A stretch of DNA of 64,000 nt from Phycisphaerales bacterium (GTDB lineage: Bacteria; Planctomycetota; Phycisphaerae; Phycisphaerales; UBA1924), in the NCBI GenBank assembly GCA_040221175.1, contig JAVJVK010000004.1, positions 248,001 through 312,000 on the forward strand, written 5' to 3'. Under the pieces are notes generated by a model that made no database searches, was not told the DNA's origin, and saw nothing but the letters and a program-made list of their open reading frames with translations. The position numbers were made by a program, and so were the translations under genes. This document shows, piece after piece, positions 15,846 to 25,909 of this stretch; the stretch's first letter is position 1; every line of letters starts with the position of its first letter.

Positions 15846-16394
15846 ATGGGACGCCGCCAGATCCATTACGAGCAGGCCTTCAAGGCCATGCTGAGCGAAC
15901 GGGGCGTTCCGTTCGTAGCGGTCGACGAGGCTCGCCGGGCCATCCTGCCCGGCGAGCAGGCGCCACTCGAGACCACCCTGGCCGGGCAGACCAGAACGCT
16001 CAAGGCGTTCGACTACGTGCTGTATGGCACGCCCAATCTCCTCGTGGAGCTCAAGGGCCGCCGCCTGCCCGCCGGCTCGACGCGATTGGAGAACTGGGTG
16101 ACCGACGACGACGTCGACAGCCTTCGCCGCTGGTGCACCATGTTCGGTCGCGGCTATGTGGGGTGCTTCGTTTTTGTGTACGAGTGCCCGGGCGAACCCC
16201 CCGCCACGCCGAGCCCGCTGTTCGAAGACGTGTGGATGTACAAGGACCATTACTATGCCCTGCGGGCCATCGACGTGGAGGCCTACGCGGCACACATGAA
16301 GGTGCGCAGCGCGCGCTGGCGCACGGTGTGCCTGGCCAAGCCTGACTTTGAACGCTATAGCGGGCCGCTGATGGGACGGGCCGCGATGGCCTAG
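15846..16394 (+). CDS. HYExAFE family protein (PD-(D/E)XK-like)
   Basis: A 182-residue protein with the family-naming motif at residues 7-12 (HYEQAF). Residues 54-73 read AFDYVLYGTPNLLVELKGRR: Asp56, then Glu68-x-Lys70 on the next strand, the layout of a PD-(D/E)XK nuclease core. The family is conserved in Phycisphaerae and related planctomycetes and has no experimental function that I know of; nuclease activity is inference. The gene overlaps the stop of the convergent unknown gene by 4 bases. There is no mobile-element or defence context. Confidence 0.8.
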   Translation: MGRRQIHYEQAFKAMLSERGVPFVAVDEARRAILPGEQAPLETTLAGQTRTLKAFDYVLYGTPNLLVELKGRRLPAGSTRLENWVTDDDVDSLRRWCTMFGRGYVGCFVFVYECPGEPPATPSPLFEDVWMYKDHYYALRAIDVEAYAAHMKVRSARWRTVCLAKPDFERYSGPLMGRAAMA

Positions 16395-17587
16395 CGCACC
16401 GGTCGCTCGAGCAGCGGATAGCGAATCACCGCACGCGACGGCATCGGAGGGTGCTCGACGACCAATCGCAAGCAGTGGAAATCCTCGGCAGACCAGCCCG
16501 CGCGCTCGAACGACAGCCGCATCACCTCCGCGTACTGATCCGCCAGGGGCGTCGACACGTCGGCTCCTCGCCCCAGGTGCACCGGGCGATCGTTGATGGG
16601 CAGCTTGGCCGAGGGTGGAAACTGCGGCGTGTTCTGCCAGGCGCCGCCGTAGATCGACGTTTCGGCCTGCAACGCCTCGGGCATGTCCTTGTGTACGAAC
16701 AAATCGAAGAGGAGCGTCTCGACGGGCATACTTACCGCCGCGGCAAGCCATGCGGTTTCATCGGGCTTGGTCTGGTATCGCGGTACGTCGGCGCGATATC
16801 CGAAGCCGAAGTAGCAGCCAAACTCTCCGGTCTTGCCCACCGGTCCGTCGCCGACCTCGTACGTGACTTCGTCGCCATCCTCACGCACGTGGATCTCGGG
16901 CATGGGCCCGCGGGAGAACGAGGGCAAGAAGCCCCATGGCGCGTCCGGCGCCTCTTCGACCGCGAAACGCTGCACCTGGCCCTCGAACTCGTAGCGGCCA
17001 AGCCGGAACACGGGCCATCGCGGGATGGGACGGAACCGTCGGACCTTCTGCAACCCGGCGATGAGCATGACGTCGAGCATGTTCGGATCGTCGGCGTTGG
17101 GCGCCAGAACCTGCGCCGAAACCCGGGCCTTGGCCATCACGCCCCAGATGCCTGCATTGCCCCGAAAGGCGAGCTTCCGACTCTTCTCCAGGCCGGTCTC
17201 GGCCATGCTGTCCAGCATCAGATCCATCGTGGCCCGATCGCCACCGTGCGTAGCCACCATCGCCTCGATTTCGGCAATCGCAAGCCGGGTGCGCTGAAGG
17301 GCCGCGGCGTCGGCCCCAGCCTTCTCGGTCGCCTCCATCACCAGATCCAGCCCGGCCATTCCTGGCAGGAGCGGAAGGGCCTCGAATGCGTCCTCGGCCT
17401 GCAGCACCCGAGAGATCTTCCAGGTCAGGTTCTTGTTGAGCCCCAGCCGGCGCGAAACGTCCTGCGGGCGGTCCGGATCGGCCCCAACCTGCGAGTACAA
17501 GCCCAACAAGGCCCCGCGCAACTCACGGACGGCGTCGCGGCAGTGCTCTTCGAAGGTGGACCCGTTTGAAGTAGTCGTAGTACTCAT
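16391..17587 (-). CDS. Conserved protein of unknown function, HTH-like N-terminus
   Basis: A 398-residue protein I cannot assign. Residues 10-65 (EEHCRDAVRELRGALLGLYS, then RPQDVSRRLGLNKNLTWKIS) look like a winged or simple helix-turn-helix, suggesting DNA binding. The C-terminal part is mixed alpha/beta, rich in aromatics (GEFGCYFGFGYRADVPRYQT), and might be a sensing domain. Start at 17587 is the ATG 3 bases from an inverted repeat (GTTC-N7-GAAC, 17591-17605). No signal peptide or membrane segment. The open frame upstream of 17587 has no family-like sequence. Confidence 0.7.
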   Translation of the reverse strand: MSTTTTSNGSTFEEHCRDAVRELRGALLGLYSQVGADPDRPQDVSRRLGLNKNLTWKISRVLQAEDAFEALPLLPGMAGLDLVMEATEKAGADAAALQRTRLAIAEIEAMVATHGGDRATMDLMLDSMAETGLEKSRKLAFRGNAGIWGVMAKARVSAQVLAPNADDPNMLDVMLIAGLQKVRRFRPIPRWPVFRLGRYEFEGQVQRFAVEEAPDAPWGFLPSFSRGPMPEIHVREDGDEVTYEVGDGPVGKTGEFGCYFGFGYRADVPRYQTKPDETAWLAAAVSMPVETLLFDLFVHKDMPEALQAETSIYGGAWQNTPQFPPSAKLPINDRPVHLGRGADVSTPLADQYAEVMRLSFERAGWSAEDFHCLRLVVEHPPMPSRAVIRYPLLERPVR

Positions 17588-17590
17588 TCT

Positions 17591-17605
17591 GTTCAAATAC
17601 CGAAC
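17591..17605. promoter_or_regulatory. Inverted repeat GTTC-N7-GAAC before the unknown HTH-like gene
   Basis: GTTCAAATACCGAAC lies 3 bases upstream of the start codon at 17587, so a bound protein would interfere with translation or transcription start. The GTTC/GAAC half-sites resemble SOS-type boxes in some phyla but the geometry is not a known LexA site. Possibly autoregulatory. Confidence 0.3.
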
Positions 17606-17704
17606 AATTAGGGTCGTTGACGAACGTGACGCAGTTGCGACGACGCATGGTACCCGCTTGGGGGCCACACGCAACAATTTTTCCTGAATTTTCTCTGGGG
17701 AAAC

Positions 17705-17732
17705 TTGTGGAGATGGAACCAGGCGGCATAAT
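17705..17732 (+). promoter_or_regulatory. Sigma-70-like promoter of the dockerin gene pair
   Basis: TTGTGG (17705-17710), a 16-base spacer and CATAAT (17727-17732) precede the secreted HAF-repeat gene. The predicted leader is about 105 bases. The region also carries CCTGAATTTTCTCTGG (17683-17698), shared in 14 of 16 positions with the leader of a prepilin-like gene (23176-23191). Confidence 0.45.
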
Positions 17733-17844
17733 CTCTCGGACCGATTTCGCATCCCTGGGGCAGCGAGCCCTTTCACGGGCACGCCATGAAGCGAGCCCCA
17801 CCACGCACACGAGCGAGCCGCTCGCGGCTCCGGAGGCACGAGAA

Positions 17845-19104
17845 ATGCAGATTCGAACCATTGCAGCGGCCGCCGCCCTGGTGTCGGTGTCCGGCCTGGC
17901 ACTCGCCCAGGAGTTCTACACCATTCCCGTCGGCCAGGGCTTTGCCGACGACATCAGCAACACCGGCGTCGTCAGCGGCTCGAGCGGCTTCGGCGAGCAG
18001 TACTTCATGTGGACCGCCGACACCGGCTCGATGCAGATCGGTGGCGTCACCCCGGGCTTGGGCGTTGGCGGCCAGGGCAAGATCTCTGCCGACGGCCTCT
18101 TCATCAGCGGTACCACGTTCAATGCCGATCAGGGCTGGCACGAGATGTCGCGCTATGACGTCGCCGCCGGCGAGTGGACCGGCTTCGGCATGATCCCCGG
18201 CGTTGGCACGCAGATCGATGCCGAGGTCTCCAGCGGCTGGGCCATCTCGGGCGACGGCCGCCACGTCGTCGGGCTCGGCTGGACCAGCCTGGGCACCGCC
18301 GACACCCACGTCATGAAGTGGACCGAGGGCGTGGGCGTCATCGACATCGGCACCATGGCCGACGGCCAGTCGGCCCGCGCCAACGGCGTCAGCCACGACG
18401 GCGAGGTCATCGTCGGCTGGCAGGACGCGCCCGACGGCTTCCGCCAGGGCTCGGTCTGGATCGACGGCGTGCAGACGCTGATCACCGACGACATGGGCAC
18501 CCAGCTCTCCGAGGCCATGGACGTCTCGGACGACGGCGTCTGGGCCTTCGGCATCGCCTTCGGCGGCCTGTTCGATCCCACCGACACGTGGCGCTTTAAC
18601 ACCAGCACCGGTGAGTTGCAGACCATCCCTCGCCTGGCGGTGGGCGCCGACAGCCGCATGGCCGCGGCGGCGGTCAACCACGACGGTTCGCTCGCCGGCG
18701 GCGGCACCTGGGGCTTCGGCTCCCCGGCCAGCTTCGGCCGCGGCTTTGTCTGGCAAGAGGGCGTGGGCACCACATCGGTGGCCGACTTCCTCGACAGCAA
18801 GGGCGTCAGCTACCCCGCGGGCTACACCTTCGCGTTCGTGAGCGCGATCTCGCCCGATGGCAACTGGATGGCCGGCTGGGGCTACCCCGACACCCTACGC
18901 AACCTCCAGACCTGGGTGGTCCGCCTGGACGCGTCGTGCCCGGCCGACTTCGATGGCGATGGTGATTTGACCCTGTTCGACTTCCTCGCGTTCCAGAACG
19001 CTTTTGACGCCGGCGAAGCTGCCGCCGATTTCGATGGCGACGGCGAGTTGACCCTCTTCGACTTCCTGGCGTTCCAGAACGCCTTCGACGCCGGCTGCGA
19101 GTAA
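17845..19104 (+). CDS. Secreted HAF-repeat protein with GC-type dockerin
   Basis: A 419-residue exported protein. ATG 17845 follows GGAGG (17832-17836) by 8 bases and opens a signal peptide (MQIRTIAAAAALVSVSGLAL, AQ). The body has repeats such as WAISGDGRHVVGLGW and ANGVSHDGEVIVGWQD with VMKWTEGVGVIDIGT, the extracellular HAF-type (VGxS.../W) repeat. Residues about 364-419 are a complete GC-type dockerin: SCPADFDGDGDLTLFDFLAF, then AADFDGDGELTLFDFL, ending AGCE. The next gene is in the same direction 49 bases downstream and has a nearly identical dockerin, so the pair is likely one transcript ended by the terminator at 19926-19975. Confidence 0.85.
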   Translation: MQIRTIAAAAALVSVSGLALAQEFYTIPVGQGFADDISNTGVVSGSSGFGEQYFMWTADTGSMQIGGVTPGLGVGGQGKISADGLFISGTTFNADQGWHEMSRYDVAAGEWTGFGMIPGVGTQIDAEVSSGWAISGDGRHVVGLGWTSLGTADTHVMKWTEGVGVIDIGTMADGQSARANGVSHDGEVIVGWQDAPDGFRQGSVWIDGVQTLITDDMGTQLSEAMDVSDDGVWAFGIAFGGLFDPTDTWRFNTSTGELQTIPRLAVGADSRMAAAAVNHDGSLAGGGTWGFGSPASFGRGFVWQEGVGTTSVADFLDSKGVSYPAGYTFAFVSAISPDGNWMAGWGYPDTLRNLQTWVVRLDASCPADFDGDGDLTLFDFLAFQNAFDAGEAAADFDGDGELTLFDFLAFQNAFDAGCE

Positions 19105-19153
19105 GCCGCGCCCCGCCTGCTCACAAACTCTCACTTAGACAAGAAAGAGAACC

Positions 19154-19885
19154 ATGAACAAGACGATCATCCTGGCCCTGCTCGCCGCCACCGGCGCCGC
19201 GGCCCATGCGGACCCCATCACCGTCACGATCACCGGCGAGGTTGCTTCCAGCCGAATCACCGAGGGCGATCTTGCGGCCGTCTCGGCCGGCGACATCACC
19301 ACCGTCACGTTCCAGGTCGATTCGGACGAGTTCTTCGATGTCCTGCCCGGCGACCTGCGCAACTACCCCGTGAACAATGACTCATTCCTGCTGGACTTCG
19401 GCTCGGTCAGCACCACGATCGTGTCGGGCACCGAGGCGTTCTTCACGCTGGTTGACGGCTTCCCCGTCTCGGACGGCTTCATCCTGTCCACCTCGCGCAC
19501 CTCGCCGGGCGGCGTACCGCTCCAGACCTCCCCCTACCAGCTCGGCTTCGACCTGGGCTACGAGGGCTCGACGCTCGACTCGCTGGACATCGCCGATGCC
19601 CTGGGCCTCTACGAGTTTGCCGGCCTGACCCGCTTCAATTTCACTGTTTGGAGCATCTTCCCAGACAACGTCGCGATGGAGATCAACTTCGTCTCGATGG
19701 AGATCGCCAGCGACGTGTGCGCTGCAGACTTTGATGGCGACGGCGAGCTCACGCTCTTCGACTTCCTGGCCTTCCAGAACGCCTTTGATGCCGGAGAGCC
19801 GGCCGCCGACTTCGACGGCGATGGCGACCTGACCCTCTTCGACTTCCTGGCGTTCCAGAACGCCTTCGACGCCGGCTGCGAGTAA
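19154..19885 (+). CDS. Secreted protein with GC-type dockerin
   Basis: A 243-residue exported protein. Signal peptide MNKTIILALLAATGAAAHAD, preceded by AAGAGA. Residues 21-185 are a beta-rich domain with no recognised family (ITVTITGEVASSRITEGDLA at its start), similar in style to exported planctomycete proteins built like PEP-CTERM substrates but without that tail. Residues 190-243 are a GC-type dockerin (CAADFDGDGELTLFDFLAFQ; second half AADFDGDGDLTLFDFL; end AGCE), almost the same at DNA level as that of the upstream gene, pointing to duplication or gene conversion. Confidence 0.82.
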   Translation: MNKTIILALLAATGAAAHADPITVTITGEVASSRITEGDLAAVSAGDITTVTFQVDSDEFFDVLPGDLRNYPVNNDSFLLDFGSVSTTIVSGTEAFFTLVDGFPVSDGFILSTSRTSPGGVPLQTSPYQLGFDLGYEGSTLDSLDIADALGLYEFAGLTRFNFTVWSIFPDNVAMEINFVSMEIASDVCAADFDGDGELTLFDFLAFQNAFDAGEPAADFDGDGDLTLFDFLAFQNAFDAGCE

Positions 19886-19925
19886 GCCACGCCCCGTCTC
19901 CCTCGGCCAGCGTCCCCGCGCTGGC

Positions 19926-19975
19926 AAGACCGACTCCGCCGTGGCCGCACCCGCTGGCGGGGTCGGTTTTTGCGT
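19926..19975 (+). terminator. Intrinsic terminator after the dockerin gene pair
   Basis: AAGACCGACTCCGCC (19926-19940) pairs with GGCGGGGTCGGTTTT (19957-19971 region) with G-U pairs, followed by TTTT. It lies 41 bases after the stop of the second dockerin gene. Confidence 0.8.
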
Positions 19976-20026
19976 GCGCGCTCCATACTCTGTGGGCTTC
20001 CCCCCTGTTGAAACGAGGCCCCGTTC

Positions 20027-20842
20027 ATGACCCAGGACCCGGATCGCACGCCCGCCCCACCCGCCGCTCTCCTGGTCGTGGGCAACACCCGCGCCCGGAC
20101 CGCAAGCTACGCCGACGGGGCCGTCCACCACTCGGCTTCACACGCAGCCACCGACGCCGCGGCCATCGCCGACGCGCTCGCGCCCTTCCTGGACGATCAC
20201 CACGGCGCTCCGCTTTTGATCGCCAGCGTCAACCAGCCAGCCGCCCAGGCCGCCGCCGGGGCGCTCTCGGCGCACACCGAGCACGTTGCGTACGCGGGCA
20301 AGGAATTCGCCGTCCCGCTGGTCACCGCTGCGACCAGGCCCGATCGCGTGGGCATCGATCGACTCCTCTGCTGCCTGGCTGCCTTCCGCATGGCCGAGCA
20401 GGCATGCATCGTGATCGACGCCGGTACCGCCATCACGGTCGACTTCATCGACGGGCAGGGCACCCACCACGGCGGCGCCATCGCCCCGGGCGTGGGAGCG
20501 ATGCTCGCCGGCCTGAACTCCGCGGCGCCAGCGCTTCCGAAGCTGAGTGCCGCCGACGCGTTCGCGATCTCAATTCCTGAGGCCGAACCCTGGGGACGCG
20601 ACACCGAGCCCGCCATGGCTCTTGGCGTAAAGCAAGCCGCCATCGGGCTCGTGCACGGCCTGGTGGATCGCTTCGCGCTCGCCTACGGAGGCTACCCACG
20701 CGTCATCGCGACCGGCGGTGACGCCCTCCCGTTGTTCGAGAACGACGAGATCGTCGAGCATGTCGTGCCAGACTTGCAACTGGCCGGCCTTGCGCGCGCG
20801 TACGAAGCGATGGTGAACGCCGATGAGGACGACGACGGCTGA
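20027..20842 (+). CDS. coaX: Type III pantothenate kinase
   Basis: A 271-residue ASKHA-fold kinase for the first step of coenzyme A synthesis (pantothenate to 4'-phosphopantothenate). Recognised by RPDRVGIDRLLCCLAAF (GxDR pantothenate/dimer motif), CIVIDAGTAITVDFID (DAGTAxTxD phosphate motif), GGAIAPG and VIATGGDALPL. The first motif, usually D-I-G-N-T, reads LVVGNTRAR, so the conserved Asp is Val; this may be compensated or may lower activity. No CoaA or CoaW is seen in the window. Its 3' end is 6 bases from the convergent isomerase gene. Confidence 0.88.
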   Translation: MTQDPDRTPAPPAALLVVGNTRARTASYADGAVHHSASHAATDAAAIADALAPFLDDHHGAPLLIASVNQPAAQAAAGALSAHTEHVAYAGKEFAVPLVTAATRPDRVGIDRLLCCLAAFRMAEQACIVIDAGTAITVDFIDGQGTHHGGAIAPGVGAMLAGLNSAAPALPKLSAADAFAISIPEAEPWGRDTEPAMALGVKQAAIGLVHGLVDRFALAYGGYPRVIATGGDALPLFENDEIVEHVVPDLQLAGLARAYEAMVNADEDDDG

Positions 20843-20848
20843 ACCATT

Positions 20849-21874
20849 TCAGCGGACCTGGTTTTCCCAGCTCCACTGGAGCGACTCATCCAGCGGCTCG
20901 ACACGCATCGCGGCCCGAAGCCGCTCAAACAAGGCCGCCATTGCGCGCTGCTCGGCGTCCAGTTCCAATCGCTCGATCAACTCGCCACGCACCGATTCGG
21001 GCGGCGCCTGATCCGCCGAACGCTCATTCACGACGTACGCCACCGCGAATCCCTCGTCGAGTGCGATCACCGGCGTCAGCGTGCCCACGGCGGTTTCGAA
21101 GACGGCCTCACGGAACGCATCGGGGTACGTTGCGTCGAACCGTCCAACGGGGTCAAGCAATCCGCCGCGTGAGGCCGAGACGTCGCTGCTGTGCCTGGTT
21201 GCCAGCATCATGAATCGCGCCTCGCCCGACGCTCGCGACTGTGCGAGCGCCGCGGCAACCTCGGCTCGGTGGCGGGCAACCTCGCGCTCGCTGGCCATGA
21301 CCAGCACCCGCACCTCGCGCCGCGCGCCATAGAGCACCTCATACAACCGGGCGATGTCGGCCTCGGTCGGGGCGGCAGCGTCATCCCTCGTCAGCTTGCG
21401 CGCCAGGGCATTGCGGCGGAGCAGGCCTTCGAACCACGTGGGTCCCCACCCACGTCGCGCCCGCGCCTCCGCCACGATGCGGCCGCGCTGCTGCCGATCG
21501 GTCAGACCAACACCCGCCAGCGCGCGCTCCACGATCGCACGCTCCGCCTTCAGGTCATTTTCGTCGACCTGCACGCCCGCGCGGTCAGCCTCGCGCGCCA
21601 CGGCTCGATCAAGGGCGATGGCCTCGAGCCCGGCAGCCCCAGCTCGCTCGGCCAGCAGCGGCCAGAGGTCTTCGCGGGTCACCAGCGTGCCGTCGATGAG
21701 AGCCGAACGCGAAGCGGGCTGAAGGCGTGTCGGTCCGGCGTCGAAATCGCTCCCACGTTCGGTGGAAGAGCAGCCAATTCCAAACAAAATAAGAACAAGC
21801 GTCGCCGGCTGGCCGATTTTGAGGATTCGGGACGAAAAAAGGGAACCGGAACGCTGCAAAAAGGTTTGTGGCAT
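20849..21874 (-). CDS. Lipoprotein peptidyl-prolyl isomerase (SurA/PrsA-like parvulin)
   Basis: A 341-residue protein. N-terminal hydrophobic segment with lipobox FGIGC (Cys about residue 35). Residues 60-180 are a SurA-type helical region (IDGTLVTREDLWPLLAERAG). Residues 185-290 resemble a parvulin domain: ATRHSSDVSASRGGLLDPVG, FREAVFETAVGTLTPVIALD, FAVAYVVNE. Likely assists folding of exported proteins, of which this window encodes many. The start codon lies in the perfect palindrome CATTCCGGAATG (21872-21883), shared with the promoter region of the divergent prepilin gene; no good ribosome site is visible. Confidence 0.82.
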   Translation of the reverse strand: MPQTFLQRSGSLFSSRILKIGQPATLVLILFGIGCSSTERGSDFDAGPTRLQPASRSALIDGTLVTREDLWPLLAERAGAAGLEAIALDRAVAREADRAGVQVDENDLKAERAIVERALAGVGLTDRQQRGRIVAEARARRGWGPTWFEGLLRRNALARKLTRDDAAAPTEADIARLYEVLYGARREVRVLVMASEREVARHRAEVAAALAQSRASGEARFMMLATRHSSDVSASRGGLLDPVGRFDATYPDAFREAVFETAVGTLTPVIALDEGFAVAYVVNERSADQAPPESVRGELIERLELDAEQRAMAALFERLRAAMRVEPLDESLQWSWENQVR

Positions 21875-22037
21875 TCCGGAATGATCGGGTACACTGCCAA
21901 GACGTCAAGGGCCGACCCGAATATGTGTGATGGTTCCGATCAGCCATTCGCCGGGTCGTAGGGGGTTCTTGCTCGGGGGCCTCGTGGCCTCGCCAATGCC
22001 CGGTGATCGGCGGGCAGATCCAGGAAGGATGGACGAC

Positions 22038-23078
<1,041 letters not shown>

Positions 23079-23140
23079 GCCCAACAGGCCGGGCCAAGTA
23101 GACCGGGCCGAGCCCGTGTCACCAACATGAATCTTCGCAT

Positions 23141-23167
23141 AAACCCGCATAATGTGCGGGTTTTGTT
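23141..23167 (+). terminator. Intrinsic terminator after prepilin copy A
   Basis: Perfect 9-bp stem AAACCCGCA (23141-23149) / TGCGGGTTT (23155-23163) with loop TAATG and a T-rich tail. Confidence 0.88.
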
Positions 23168-23314
23168 ATAGTTACCCTGAAAATTCTCTGGACATGGATC
23201 GAACTCTCTGGTAATCTCAAAGTGTCGGGCTTCCCCCCGATGCGACGCTTCGGTGTTGCCTCGTGTTCTGGCCGCAACGGCGCGTCGCCCAAGGCTCTTT
23301 GGGGAGTACGAACC

Positions 23315-24367
23315 ATGTTGCGAAACATCTTGAATCACACCGGGACCAACGGCGTTCGCCGCGGCTTCACGCTCATCGAATTGCTGGTGGTCATCGCCAT
23401 CATCGCGCTGCTCATCAGCGTGCTGCTGCCCGCGCTGGGCGAGGCTCGCAAGACAGCGAGACTGGCCATCGATCTGGGCAACCTCAAGCAGTTTGGGTTC
23501 GCACTTGGAACCTACTCGGCCGACTATCAGGACCGCATCTACGCGTTCACCTGGAACGATCAGGACGACATCCGCCGCAACCGACAGAGCGATGCGGGTG
23601 GGCCGCTGACCGGCACCACGGCGATCCAGGCTTCGGCGGCTCAGGCCACCGACATCATCCGCTACCGCGCCAACCGCCCGGACTTCAACCAGCCCTCGAG
23701 TTGGATTCCCAACGTGCTGTACACGCACCTGGTGGTGAACGATTACCTGGCCCAGAAGCTACCCGAGAAGATGGTCGTCTCGCCCATGGACAAGTACCGC
23801 CTCCAATGGCAAGAGGACCCGCAGAACCTGTTCGACCAGAACTACTGGTTCCCATACCAGGAGCCGGCGAGCAATCCCAACATCCGTTGGCCCTACAGCT
23901 CGAGCTATCAGGTGGTGCCGGCGACGTACGACGCCTCGCAGGAGGGCAGCCGGATCTACCAGAACCCCAGCAGCCATCGCTCCTATTTCATCCCCGGCGG
24001 CGCCAAGATCGGCGAGCTGCGAATCACCGCGGTCGATGCGCCCGCCCAGAAGGTGTTCATGCACGACAGCAACGACCGCTACAGCAAGCAGGAGCTCTTC
24101 TTCGCCTTCCCGGATGCCAAGTCCACGATCCTGATGTTCGACCTTTCGGCCGGCCAGCGTGTCACCGACGACGCCAACCTGGGCTGGGATCCGCGGTCGC
24201 CGCGCTCCACGACACCCATGCGCTTCGTGTTCGACGCTTCGTCATCTGCCTGGGAGCCCCAGGCCCGCAGCCCCTCGCCGGTCAACGGCTACTACCGCTG
24301 GACCCGCGGCGGCCTGAAGGGCATCGACTTCGGCGGCACCGAGATCGATACCGGCCAGCTCCGCTGA
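23315..24367 (+). CDS. Prepilin-type (type II pseudopilin-like) protein, copy B
   Basis: A 350-residue paralogue of the other three tandem prepilin-like proteins. GGGGAG (23301-23306) precedes ATG 23315 by 8 bases. Leader ends VRRG; then [20 protein letters not shown]. The 70 residues after the cleavage site are the same in copies B, C and D, as is the block [20 protein letters not shown]. The variable parts are the stretch after DIRRN and the C-terminal third. Ends [10 protein letters not shown]. It has its own leader of about 150 bases and its own terminator, so it is likely transcribed independently of A and C. Confidence 0.9.
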   Translation: MLRNILNHTGTNGVRRGFTLIELLVVIAIIALLISVLLPALGEARKTARLAIDLGNLKQFGFALGTYSADYQDRIYAFTWNDQDDIRRNRQSDAGGPLTGTTAIQASAAQATDIIRYRANRPDFNQPSSWIPNVLYTHLVVNDYLAQKLPEKMVVSPMDKYRLQWQEDPQNLFDQNYWFPYQEPASNPNIRWPYSSSYQVVPATYDASQEGSRIYQNPSSHRSYFIPGGAKIGELRITAVDAPAQKVFMHDSNDRYSKQELFFAFPDAKSTILMFDLSAGQRVTDDANLGWDPRSPRSTTPMRFVFDASSSAWEPQARSPSPVNGYYRWTRGGLKGIDFGGTEIDTGQLR

Positions 24368-24428
24368 TCAACTCGTGAGGGTGCCGATTCGACCCGCGGA
24401 TTGGCAAAAATCCGACATGAAAGCCGTT

Positions 24429-24464
24429 CGACCCGCGATTTAGTCTGGAATCGCGGGTCGTTTT
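24429..24464 (+). terminator. Intrinsic terminator after prepilin copy B
   Basis: Perfect 12-bp stem CGACCCGCGATT (24429-24440) / AATCGCGGGTCG (24449-24460), 8-base loop, then TTTT. Confidence 0.9.
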
Positions 24465-24569
24465 CGGTTAGTCTGAGGTTCAGATCGTGTAACGCCCGAG
24501 TTTGTTCGGTATTCTTCCGGATTATCGCGGGATGTGTTCAAGGACGACCTGGACCGAAGGGGACCCATC

Positions 24570-25613
24570 ATGAAGAACACGCGTGCCGCTGCCACGGCCA
24601 GCCTCCGCCAGAAGATGCGCGGATTTACCCTCATCGAGCTGCTGGTGGTCATCGCCATCATCGCGCTGCTCATCAGCGTCTTGCTGCCCGCCCTTGGCGA
24701 GGCCCGCAAGACCGCCCGCCTGGCCATCGACCTGGGCAACCTGAAGCAGTTCGGCTTCGCCTTGGGCACGTACTCGGCCGACTACCAGGACCGCATCTAC
24801 GCGTTCACCTGGAACGATCAGGACGACATCCGCCGCAACCAGCAGTCCGAAGGCGGTCCGCTGAGTGGTGGCTCGCCCATCGCCGCAACGGCCGCTCAGG
24901 CTACCGACATCATCCGCTACCGGGCGAACCGCCCGGACTTCAACCAGCCCGGCGGCTGGATCCCCAACGTCCTCTACACCCACCTGGTGGTGAACGACTA
25001 CCTCGCCCAGAAGCTGCCCGAGAAGATGGTCGTCTCGCCCATGGACAAGTACCGCCTGCAGTGGCAGGAGGATCCCAAGAACCTGTTCGACCAGAACTAC
25101 TGGTTCCCGTTCCAGGAACCGGCCTCGGGCTCGAACAAGCGCTGGCCCTACAGCTCGAGCTATCAGGTGGTTCCCGCCTCGTATGACGCGTCGCAAGAGG
25201 GCAGCCGCATCAGCCAGGCCACCCACCGCTCCTACTTCGTTCCGGGCACCGTCAAGCTGGGCGACCTGCGCATCACCGCGGTGGATGCGCCGGCCCAGAA
25301 GGTCTTCATGCACGACAACGTCGATCGCTACGCCAAGACCGAGCTCTACCACGCCTTCCCCGACGCCAAGGCGACCATCCTCATGTTCGACCTCTCGGCC
25401 AACGTCCGGGTGACCGATGATTCGAACCCGGGCTGGATGCCCAATTCGCCTCGTTCGACCAGCCCCACGCGCTACCAGTTCGTGGGCGGCTCGGCCTGGG
25501 AGCCCCAGGCTCGTGCCGACTCGATCGTAACGGGCTACTACCGCTGGACCCGCGGCGGCCTGAAGGGCATCGACTACGGCGGCACCGAGATCAACACCGG
25601 CCAGCTCCGCTGA
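24570..25613 (+). CDS. Prepilin-type (type II pseudopilin-like) protein, copy C
   Basis: A 347-residue paralogue. ATG 24570 lies downstream of AAGGGGA; the leader is [18 protein letters not shown] before FTLIELLVV. The early region is identical in protein sequence to copies B and D. Differences cluster after DIRRN ([20 protein letters not shown]) and around [16 protein letters not shown], where it has lost several residues relative to B and D. Ends [10 protein letters not shown]. Independent promoter region and a weaker terminator at 25651-25683. Confidence 0.9.
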   Translation: MKNTRAAATASLRQKMRGFTLIELLVVIAIIALLISVLLPALGEARKTARLAIDLGNLKQFGFALGTYSADYQDRIYAFTWNDQDDIRRNQQSEGGPLSGGSPIAATAAQATDIIRYRANRPDFNQPGGWIPNVLYTHLVVNDYLAQKLPEKMVVSPMDKYRLQWQEDPKNLFDQNYWFPFQEPASGSNKRWPYSSSYQVVPASYDASQEGSRISQATHRSYFVPGTVKLGDLRITAVDAPAQKVFMHDNVDRYAKTELYHAFPDAKATILMFDLSANVRVTDDSNPGWMPNSPRSTSPTRYQFVGGSAWEPQARADSIVTGYYRWTRGGLKGIDYGGTEINTGQLR

Positions 25614-25650
25614 GCCAGGCTCGCCAACCGATCCTCCAGAAGGAAACTTG

Positions 25651-25683
25651 CCGGCCGGGGTGGGAACACTCAGGCCGGTTTGC
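25651..25683 (+). terminator. Possible terminator after prepilin copy C
   Basis: Short stem CCGGCC (25651-25656) / GGCCGG (25673-25678), 16-base loop, then TTTGCCTGTT. Weaker than the hairpins after copies A, B and D. Confidence 0.4.
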
Positions 25684-25909
25684 CTGTTAAGATATCGTGA
25701 CGGAAAATTTGCGCGTGCCACCTGTCTCCATGCATCCAAGGCGGCATGACACGCGTACAACCACCGTTTGGAGCCTGCCGAGCCGCTTCGATCCGGACTC
25801 GGCATCCCACCTGTTCGGCATACGGCCGGATCGAGAAACGACCCGAGCAACGCTCGGCACGGTATCCAAGGAGCCCCCCTCGTGGGAGGCAGTGGAGGAC
25901 ACACGCAAC

